64,000 nt of DNA, from NCBI GenBank assembly GCA_903834835.1, contig CAILKO010000047.1, forward strand, positions 1 through 64,000. Reading direction: 5' to 3'. A program made the translations under genes and the position numbers. Shown one piece after another: positions 29,879 to 36,383 of this stretch. This DNA is from an uncultured Pseudomonadota bacterium (lineage in GTDB: Bacteria > Pseudomonadota > Gammaproteobacteria > Burkholderiales > SG8-39). How positions within the stretch are numbered: position 1 is the stretch's first letter; every line of letters begins with the position of its first letter. The notes below the pieces were generated by a model. That model worked only from the letters and a program-made list of their open reading frames with translations. It ran no database searches and was not told the origin of the DNA.

Positions 29879-30553
29879 ATGAGCCGACGCCTTAGCCTTT
29901 TCGACCTTGACAACACGTTGCTATCCTGCGACAGCGACTACGAATGGGGAAATTTTCTGGTCGAGAGCGGCATGCTGGATGCAGCCGAATACGCGACCAA
30001 AAATCAGTTGTTCTATGATCAGTACAAGGCTGGCACGCTTGACATCCACGAATATCTTGAATTTGCGCTGAGGCCCCTTTCGGAGAACACTCCGGAGGAT
30101 CTAGCCCGCATGCACTCCAGATTCATGAGCGAGCGGATAGTCCCGTCCATCACCTACCGAGCCCGCGCGCTAGTGAAAGACCACCTAGGAAGCGGGGCGC
30201 TATGCGCCTTGGTTACTGCCACGAACAGTTTTGTCACGGCACCAATTGCGGCAGAGTTCGGCATCCAAAATCTGATTGCCACCGAGCCGGAAGTTCTTCA
30301 TGGCCGGTTCACCGGACGCTCCGCTGGAGAACCTTGCTTCCGGGAAGGAAAAGTGAGACGAGTCACCCAGTGGCTCGCCACCCTCGGACGGACCTTCGAG
30401 GATTTCGACGAGAGCACGTTCTACAGCGATTCGCACAACGACCTTCCTTTGATGACACGGGTAAAGTCCCCGGTAGCCGTTGATCCCGACCCAGCACTTC
30501 TCCTGGAATCTCGTCTCCGGGGCTGGACTGTGATCAGTTTGCGGGTTAGTTGA
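29879..30553 (+). CDS. HAD-superfamily (subclass IB) phosphatase
   Basis: This is a cytoplasmic HAD phosphatase of the SerB-like IB type, 224 residues. The nucleophile motif is FDLDNTLLSCDSDYEWG, with the DxD pair at the N-terminus. Motif II is a Thr in ALVTATNSF, and the metal-binding DSHNDLPLM is motif III/IV. The substrate is unknown; related proteins act on small phosphomonoesters. The start is the ATG at 29879; the open frame extends upstream over the end of hda but is not conserved-looking. Position between hda and pcnB is typical of betaproteobacteria. Confidence 0.9.
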   Translation: MSRRLSLFDLDNTLLSCDSDYEWGNFLVESGMLDAAEYATKNQLFYDQYKAGTLDIHEYLEFALRPLSENTPEDLARMHSRFMSERIVPSITYRARALVKDHLGSGALCALVTATNSFVTAPIAAEFGIQNLIATEPEVLHGRFTGRSAGEPCFREGKVRRVTQWLATLGRTFEDFDESTFYSDSHNDLPLMTRVKSPVAVDPDPALLLESRLRGWTVISLRVS

Positions 30554-30621
30554 CGTTGCCCAGGCGTCCGGTGGACGTTCTACTTATGGAAGTCACCCCT
30601 TTCACAGGGAATATCTGTTGA

Positions 30622-30627
30622 TAGAAT
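30622..30627 (+). promoter_or_regulatory. Possible -10 box of pcnB
   Basis: TAGAAT ends ten bases before the pcnB ATG, so the RNA would have a leader of only a few bases. No good -35 box is seen, and no ribosome binding site precedes the start. Low confidence. Confidence 0.25.
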
Positions 30628-30637
30628 TCTCGTACGA

Positions 30638-31966
30638 ATGATCAAACGGCTAATCCGGCGTGTCTTGGGACTAAATGGGAACCGCATGAAGCGAGTCTCT
30701 GTTACAAGTCACGGACTGACCGCGGGGATGCTCAGCCCAGCAGCTTCAAAAGTTTGCTCTGCTTTGAGCCAGTCTGGGTTTTCCGCTTACGTGGTGGGCG
30801 GTGCCGTTAGGGACCTTCTCCTCGGGATTGAACCCAAAGATTTCGATATCGCAACCAATGCACGGCCCGAGGACATAAAGCCATTGTTCCGTCGCGCCCA
30901 TATCATCGGGCGACGCTTCAGGCTGGTGCATGTGATTGTCGGACAGGAAACGATCGAAGTGTCGACTTTCCGTGCCTCCGGTACGGAAACGGCAGAAAAA
31001 GATGAGAGCGGTCGGGTCCTTCGGGACAATGTGTTTGGAGACCAGCCCGAAGATGCGAAGCGGCGGGACTTCACCGTAAACGCACTATATTTCGACCCTG
31101 CCACATCTCAAATCGTGGATTATCACGGTGGCCTGGCCGATCTACGGAAGCGGGTGCTCCGAATCGTTGGGGAACCTGCGGTCAGATACCGGGAAGACCC
31201 CGTGCGAATGTTGCGCGCTATCCGTCTGTCCGCAAAACTGGGCATGACGATTGCGCCGGCGACGAAGGCTCCGATCAAAGACTTGGCGCACCTTCTGGAG
31301 GGTGTTCCGCCGGCTAGAGTCTTCGATGAAATGCTCAAGCTGCTGTTGTCTGGCCATGCGAGTGCTGCATTACGTCAGTTGCGCGAAGAGGGTTTACATA
31401 AGGGCGTGTTGCCTCTCTTGGATGTGATACTGGACCAACCCCTTGGAGAGCGGTTCGTAACCCTGGCGCTCGCCCAGACAGATGAACGAGTGATCAATGG
31501 AAAGCCGGTGTCTCCGGCTTTTCTGTTTGCAGCGCTTCTTTGGCATGAAGTACTTGCAGGCTGGAAGACGGGCATAGAAGATGGGGAGCGACCTCTCGTC
31601 GCGCTAGAGCGAGCGATGGACAATGTTCTCGACCAACAATGCGAAAAGCTCGCGATTACTCGAAGATTGACTGCGACCATGCGAGAAGTCTGGTCTATGC
31701 AGCCAAGATTTGAAATGCGTAGTGGGCAAAGGCCGTACCGCCTCGTGGAATCCACAAGATTCCGGATGGCATACGATTTCCTAGCCTTGCGAGCAGCAAG
31801 CGGCGAGGTCGCGGGGGAACTGGAGGCTTGGTGGCGCGGCTTTTACGCGGCCGGATCTGATGATCGAAAGGCGATGCTTGTCCCCGAAAGCGCCGCCAGA
31901 GGAAGCACGAAACGCCGTCGCAGGCGTCGCGTCCATTCTGGGGAACGCACCTCCAGCGAAGTTTGA
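30638..31966 (+). CDS. pcnB: Poly(A) polymerase I PcnB
   Basis: PcnB adds 3' poly(A) tails that mark RNAs for decay. The 442 residues belong to nucleotidyltransferase class II. The active-site motif is VVGGAVRDLLLGIEPKDFDIAT with the DxD carboxylates. The downstream RRDFTVNALYFD block and the PVRMLRAIRLSAKLG neck motif are present. The C-terminus is basic (RRRRRR near the end), typical for PcnB and unlike CCA-adding enzymes. It overlaps the folK start. Confidence 0.95.
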   Translation: MIKRLIRRVLGLNGNRMKRVSVTSHGLTAGMLSPAASKVCSALSQSGFSAYVVGGAVRDLLLGIEPKDFDIATNARPEDIKPLFRRAHIIGRRFRLVHVIVGQETIEVSTFRASGTETAEKDESGRVLRDNVFGDQPEDAKRRDFTVNALYFDPATSQIVDYHGGLADLRKRVLRIVGEPAVRYREDPVRMLRAIRLSAKLGMTIAPATKAPIKDLAHLLEGVPPARVFDEMLKLLLSGHASAALRQLREEGLHKGVLPLLDVILDQPLGERFVTLALAQTDERVINGKPVSPAFLFAALLWHEVLAGWKTGIEDGERPLVALERAMDNVLDQQCEKLAITRRLTATMREVWSMQPRFEMRSGQRPYRLVESTRFRMAYDFLALRAASGEVAGELEAWWRGFYAAGSDDRKAMLVPESAARGSTKRRRRRRVHSGERTSSEV

Positions 31967-32508
31967 TGAACAGAAACACGGCGATTGCGTATGTGAGCCT
32001 CGGGTCGAATCTCGGGGACTCAGTTTCACACATCGGCTCTTCCATTACCGATATGAGCGCGCCCGGAGTAACGGAGATTCTGGCGCGGTCTAGTCTCTAT
32101 GAAACCTTGCCCATCGGATATGTTGAGCAACCGCATTTTGTCAATTGTGTAGTGTCCATGCGCACCAGCCTGCCTCCCCTCAAACTGCTCGCCCGACTTC
32201 AATCTATTGAGGACGCTCACGGACGCACCCGGTTGTATCGCAACGGACCCAGAACTCTCGATCTGGATCTGCTCCTGTACGGCAATTCTGAGATGTGCGA
32301 GAGTCAACTACAGCTTCCCCACCCACGACTCCACGAACGAGAGTTTGTTCTTCGACCACTTGTCGAAATCGCACCAAACATTTGGATACCCGGACATGGC
32401 TCCGGCCAATACTGTCTGGCTCGATGCGGACGACAGGGTGTCACCTTGCTCGCCTCATCTGACGGGTCATCCGTGGGGCCCTCGCCCGCCAAAGCGGAAC
32501 AAGGATAA
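31966..32508 (+). CDS. folK: 2-amino-4-hydroxy-6-hydroxymethyldihydropteridine pyrophosphokinase FolK
   Basis: FolK transfers pyrophosphate from ATP to the pterin in folate synthesis. The 180 residues carry AYVSLGSNLGDS at the N-terminus, YETLPIGYVEQPHFVNCV, and the catalytic loop GPRTLDLDLLLYG, followed by LPHPRLHEREFVLRPLVEI. The start is the ATG at 31966 in a TGATG overlap with pcnB; a TTG one codon earlier is possible. The last 30 residues extend beyond the usual end and look unconserved. Confidence 0.95.
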   Translation: MNRNTAIAYVSLGSNLGDSVSHIGSSITDMSAPGVTEILARSSLYETLPIGYVEQPHFVNCVVSMRTSLPPLKLLARLQSIEDAHGRTRLYRNGPRTLDLDLLLYGNSEMCESQLQLPHPRLHEREFVLRPLVEIAPNIWIPGHGSGQYCLARCGRQGVTLLASSDGSSVGPSPAKAEQG

Positions 32509-32511
32509 ACG

Positions 32512-33159
32512 ATGCGCCCGGGAAACCTTGATCGGATGCGATTCATTGCGGTGGAGGGTCCGATCGGCTCCGGAAAGACAACGCTTGCGCGGCGTATTGC
32601 GTCCATGCTTAGTGCAAATACAATCCTCGAACGGCCTGACGACAATCCTTTCCTAAGGCGGTTCTACCATGACATGGGACGCTATGCGCTACCCACCCAA
32701 CTCTTCTTCTTGTTTCAACGAGCTCGCCAGCTTGAACAAGTCGCACAGCGAGACCTGTTCGAACAAACCGTCGTCTCGGATTTTCTTCTAGAGAAGGATC
32801 CCCTGTTCGCACGCCTAACGCTCTCTAACGACGAACTGGCTCTCTACGAACGAATCTATGAGTCGCTACGCCCCCAGGCGGCTGCCCCGGACCTAGTCAT
32901 ATATCTGCATGCTCCAACCCGGACACTTATGGAGCGCGTTAAGAAACGGGGGATTGGCTACGAGACAGAGATCAGCGAGGAATACCTTGCGCTCCTCGCC
33001 GAAGGATACACAAGATTCTTCCATCATTACTCTGCGGCACCTCTTTTAACCGTGAACTCCGAAACGCTCAATTTCGTGGATCGCAATGACGACGTCGGAC
33101 TCCTTCTCGAAAAAGTACGCGCGATGCGGAGCCGCCGCGAATTCTTCAGGGTTGGCTAG
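32512..33159 (+). CDS. Deoxynucleoside kinase (dGK/dAK family)
   Basis: This 215-residue kinase of the deoxynucleoside kinase/thymidine kinase 2 family phosphorylates deoxynucleosides for salvage. The P-loop is VEGPIGSGKTTLARR. The DRY/ERS-type motif is replaced by VVSDFLLEKDPLFA, which is typical of this bacterial branch. The lid has RVKKRGIGYETEIS. AAGG lies eight bases before the ATG at 32512. It is placed between folK and panC with gaps of two to three bases, so it is in one operon with them. Confidence 0.85.
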   Translation: MRPGNLDRMRFIAVEGPIGSGKTTLARRIASMLSANTILERPDDNPFLRRFYHDMGRYALPTQLFFLFQRARQLEQVAQRDLFEQTVVSDFLLEKDPLFARLTLSNDELALYERIYESLRPQAAAPDLVIYLHAPTRTLMERVKKRGIGYETEISEEYLALLAEGYTRFFHHYSAAPLLTVNSETLNFVDRNDDVGLLLEKVRAMRSRREFFRVG

Positions 33160-33161
33160 AC

Positions 33162-34007
33162 ATGCGTGTCATCCGTGAAATTCCATTATTACGGTCGGTT
33201 CTGCCGGCCACGGAAATCTGCTTGGTTCCTACCATGGGAAACCTGCACCACGGACATCTCGCACTTGTAAAGGAGGCCAGGCTACATGCTGAGTGCGTCG
33301 CAGTCAGCATTTTCGTGAACCGATTGCAGTTTGGCCCGCACGAAGACTTTGACAAGTATCCAAGAACCTTCTCGGAAGACGTCGACAAGCTCGAGGCCGC
33401 CGGCGTGGATGTCCTATTTGCACCGGACGAGACGAGTCTTTACCCAGCCCGCCAGACAGTAGTCGTAACGCCACCTCCCTTTGCCGACGACCTTGAGGGG
33501 CGGTTCAGGCCCGGCTTCTTCCACGGTGTTGCTACCGTTGTCCTGAAGCTATTCAATTGCGTCCATCCGACCGTCGCAATTTTTGGCAAGAAGGACTATC
33601 AGCAACTGTTGGTAATTCAATCGATGGTCGAACAGCTTAACGTTCCAATTTCGATTGTTGGCAGCGAGATCGTTCGCGACAGCGACGGACTGGCACTTAG
33701 TTCCCGTAACACTTACTTGTCGAAAGAGGAGCGCACGGAAGCCCCCGCACTGTATGCGGTGCTACGTAAAGCGGCCCGGCGAATCATCGATAACCCCGGC
33801 GACGTGCTACCGACGTGCGAGCAAGCATCTCAAGAGTTGACACATCGTGGATGGCGTTGCGACTACATTGAAGCACGGAGACGTTCGGACCTTGGACTCC
33901 CGGAGCGGGAAGACAGTAACCTTGTCCTGCTTGGAGCAGCTCGACTCGGCAACACGCGGCTTATTGACAATATCGAATTCAACACCGCGCCATCCGCCGC
34001 ATTGTGA
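33162..34007 (+). CDS. panC: Pantothenate synthetase PanC
   Basis: PanC condenses pantoate and beta-alanine with ATP to form pantothenate. The 281 residues show the nucleotidylyltransferase motif PTMGNLHHGHLALV (HxGH), FVNRLQFGPHEDFDKYPR, FGKKDYQQLLVI and LALSSRNTYLS. It follows the deoxynucleoside kinase gene by two bases. The usual partner panB, which often sits between these two genes in betaproteobacteria, is not in the window. Confidence 0.96.
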   Translation: MRVIREIPLLRSVLPATEICLVPTMGNLHHGHLALVKEARLHAECVAVSIFVNRLQFGPHEDFDKYPRTFSEDVDKLEAAGVDVLFAPDETSLYPARQTVVVTPPPFADDLEGRFRPGFFHGVATVVLKLFNCVHPTVAIFGKKDYQQLLVIQSMVEQLNVPISIVGSEIVRDSDGLALSSRNTYLSKEERTEAPALYAVLRKAARRIIDNPGDVLPTCEQASQELTHRGWRCDYIEARRRSDLGLPEREDSNLVLLGAARLGNTRLIDNIEFNTAPSAAL

Positions 34008-34094
34008 TGCTAATCAAACGTCAGATTTCCTGGCACTCTCCACTACAAACGCAACGCGGCAGGTGCCGAACAACACATTCGGCGAATGAAGTTT

Positions 34095-34331
34095 TCAATC
34101 TGGGTACGGCTCAAAGGTAATTGATTGAACTGAGCAATTCATTGCTTTCGCAATGGATTCCATCACATCGTCCGTAAGCGGCACCGACGCGAATTCCGCC
34201 TCGGCCTGCCGCGACGCCAAGAACGCCCTAGCCGCCGCTTCTGAATTCCACATGACCACAGGATCAGGAACAACTCCAGGTACCTGCCTGCAGATCGGAA
34301 ATCCGTCGTCTTTCGACACAATCGCGAACAT
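34095..34331 (-). CDS. Small hypothetical protein (78 residues)
   Basis: I do not recognise this protein. It starts MFAIVSKDDGFPICRQVPG and ends SVQSITFEPYPD. It is probably soluble, with a short beta-rich start and one helix (SEAAARAFLASRQAEAEF). AAGGTGG lies three bases before its ATG on the minus strand, which supports translation. It stands alone on the minus strand between panC and the rpfF-like gene. It could be a real orphan gene or a chance frame. Confidence 0.5.
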   Translation of the reverse strand: MFAIVSKDDGFPICRQVPGVVPDPVVMWNSEAAARAFLASRQAEAEFASVPLTDDVMESIAKAMNCSVQSITFEPYPD

Positions 34332-34560
34332 CGTCCACCTTTACCGACACCGGGCAAGCTAATTTATCGCATAGTGGCAGTTTCATCTACCGCCCCTCCG
34401 ATCTATTCTGCGACCCAACCACAACGATAGCCTGGCCCGAGGCTGCTTCATTGCGTGCCGCTCCCGGCGGGCGTTAAATTGTTCAAGCAGGAACCTAGAT
34501 TTTTCTGTTTGGCTGATTTCTTTTGCCCCTCGCAGGGGCCAATACTGGGGAGTAATGCAA
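34332..34560. promoter_or_regulatory. Upstream region of the rpfF-like gene
   Basis: There is no gene in these 229 bases. Immediately before the ribosome binding site a short hairpin is present, GCCCCT-CGC-AGGGGC (34525-34539), which in the 5' leader could affect access to the GGGGAG site at 34547-34552. No clear sigma-70 promoter or Crp/Clp-type palindrome was recognised. Confidence 0.35.
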
Positions 34561-35502
34561 ATGAGCAATATGAACGATTCGATGGGTTTGCGTGTGGGTT
34601 ACGGCAGGGTGAACGGTCAATTCTTCACCGAGTACGAGCCAGAATCGGAAACTATTTGGGGCTACTTCCAGCCCAAAGGTAATGCCTGCTTCAGCCTTGG
34701 TTTGCTGAAAGATATTCGCGCACATGACAGTGCGCTCGCTGCAAACGGTGGCCAGATTGATATCGGCGGTGAGACTCGAAAGGTGTCTCACTACGTCCTT
34801 GGGTCAAAGTCGCCGGCCGTGTTCAACTTGGGGGGAGACCTCGCTCTTTTTGTGCTGCTCATCAAGTCGCGTGACCGGGACGCACTCGCGCACTACGCGA
34901 AATTATGTATCGATAACCTCTATCCTAGGATTCAGAATTTCTTCTGCCCGACGCTCACAACAATTTCCCTAGTTCAGGGCGATGCACTTGGCGGCGGGCT
35001 TGAATGTGCACTTTCTTCGGATTTCGTTTTTGCCGAGGAAACCGCGCAACTCGGGCTCCCTGAAATTCTTTTCAATCTTTTCCCCGGAATGGGTGCATTT
35101 TCCCTTTTGGCGCGCCGGATAGGGATACGTGAAGCAGAGAGAATGATCCTGTCGGGACGAGTGATGTCGGCACGGGAACTGCACGAAATGGGCGTCGTGG
35201 ACATTCTTGCTCCGTCCGGTGAAGGAGAAGCCGCCGTGGCGGATTGGATCTCCTCAAACAAGCGAAGAAAAAATGGATTGCAGGCCGTGATGAGGGCTCG
35301 GGAGCTCGTGCATCCCATTTCTCGCGAAGAACTGGATGCGATAACCGACACCTGGGTCGACGCTGCACTCCGGCTCGAAGACAGAGATTTACGAATGATG
35401 AGCAGGATCGTTCGAGCTCAAATGCGCAGGATGGAATCTGGCGCTGCAACTGACATTACCGCGGAGGTGCTTGATGACGAGAGGCAGTCGGAAGCAGCCT
35501 AA
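34561..35502 (+). CDS. rpfF: DSF synthase, RpfF-type enoyl-CoA hydratase/thioesterase
   Basis: RpfF of the crotonase superfamily makes cis-2-unsaturated fatty acids of the diffusible signal factor type from 3-hydroxyacyl-ACP, by dehydration and thioester cleavage. The 313-residue protein has the oxyanion-hole segment QGDALGGGLECALSSD and the diagnostic LGLPEILFNLFPGMGAFSLL. The two catalytic glutamates are at 148 and 168, spaced 20 residues apart as in Xanthomonas RpfF (E141, E161). The start is the ATG at 34561, eight bases after GGGGAG; ATGs two codons upstream and three codons downstream are alternatives. A terminator follows, and the rpfC-rpfG sensor genes lie just beyond on the other strand. 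Confidence 0.92.
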   Translation: MSNMNDSMGLRVGYGRVNGQFFTEYEPESETIWGYFQPKGNACFSLGLLKDIRAHDSALAANGGQIDIGGETRKVSHYVLGSKSPAVFNLGGDLALFVLLIKSRDRDALAHYAKLCIDNLYPRIQNFFCPTLTTISLVQGDALGGGLECALSSDFVFAEETAQLGLPEILFNLFPGMGAFSLLARRIGIREAERMILSGRVMSARELHEMGVVDILAPSGEGEAAVADWISSNKRRKNGLQAVMRARELVHPISREELDAITDTWVDAALRLEDRDLRMMSRIVRAQMRRMESGAATDITAEVLDDERQSEAA

Positions 35503-35528
35503 ATCAGTCGAATCTTTTTGAGCCGCAC

Positions 35529-35571
35529 GGCGGAGCCACCGACCCCAGGGTGCGCTCCGCCCCATTTTTTT
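35529..35571 (+). terminator. Intrinsic terminator of rpfF
   Basis: GGCGGAGC (35529-35536) pairs with GCTCCGCC (35554-35561) and is followed by CCA and a run of seven T. This is a clear Rho-independent terminator on the plus strand, 27 bases after the rpfF stop. Confidence 0.85.
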
Positions 35572-35601
35572 CGTCCAGTTGACGTGCCTCACCGATCATG
35601 C

Positions 35602-36267
35602 TCAAACTTGCGCGACGAACCCCCCCGCCCCGAACATTGCGCTGAACTGGAAGAAATTAACTTTGGTGGCGTTAACGATGGCTTTTTGTGCAAGGGGATC
35701 TTCAACTTTTTTAATAAGCCGATTGAGCTTTGCCATGTGTTCAACATCCAGACTGGCATGAGAAGACAGAAACCGGAACCCGCCACCATCGACCCTTCGA
35801 TCCAATGAGGCTGCAATCGAATCTGCGACCCGCCCCCCGTATACAGACGACACCACCTCCAACATATAGAGCATCCCGAGCACTGCACAAGGGTGTATCC
35901 GCTCAGCGCTGAAATAGTTGTATCCGATCATTGCTTGTACCGGCAAGCTGGGCGGCGTAATCGTTGCTTCCGTCTCACTCCCTCCCATTGCCAGTATGTC
36001 TTCCATCACCCAGCTTTCGTGCCCCTTTTCTTCCTCGATACGCTCGTATAACTCGTACCGAACATCCTTGTATCTGTCATCACAGCGCGAAGCCGCGGCG
36101 GCCATCACCGGACAGAAATTCCAGACAATATGATAGAGATCCTGCAAGAACGCCTTGTACTCTAGGAGCGGCAGACCACCATGAATCATCGAGTGAACTT
36201 TCTCCAGACTCTCCAATTCACGACGGTTGCTGTCGGTCAACTCGATTAACTCGATGAAGAAGGACAT
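35602..36267 (-). CDS. Haem-oxygenase-like protein, putative di-iron oxidase, in the DSF locus
   Basis: This 221-residue helical protein belongs to the TenA/haem-oxygenase-like fold, annotated elsewhere as iron-containing redox enzyme. It carries a set of candidate metal ligands: E80 and H83 (EEKGHE), E137 (MLYMLEVVSS) and H170, D174 and H177 (HASLDVEH). The H-x3-D-x2-H spacing and the earlier glutamate at a distance of about 33 match CADD and related haem-oxygenase-like di-iron oxidases (family knowledge). UndA, of the same superfamily, decarboxylates C12 fatty acid to 1-undecene. It is downstream of rpfG-rpfC on the same strand with a 117-base gap, and convergent with rpfF. A role in modifying the DSF signal or a related fatty acid is an inference. 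Alternatives are a thiaminase-like or a non-catalytic protein. Confidence 0.75.
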   Translation of the reverse strand: MSFFIELIELTDSNRRELESLEKVHSMIHGGLPLLEYKAFLQDLYHIVWNFCPVMAAAASRCDDRYKDVRYELYERIEEEKGHESWVMEDILAMGGSETEATITPPSLPVQAMIGYNYFSAERIHPCAVLGMLYMLEVVSSVYGGRVADSIAASLDRRVDGGGFRFLSSHASLDVEHMAKLNRLIKKVEDPLAQKAIVNATKVNFFQFSAMFGAGGFVAQV

Positions 36268-36383
36268 TCTGAAATGTACCCTTTGTTATTTGATGCGTTG
36301 AACCTCGCAATCTACCGGTGTCAGCTACCCAGAAATGTGTTCGAAGGCCGGATTAAAGACGCACTTGAATAAAGACATCCTAG

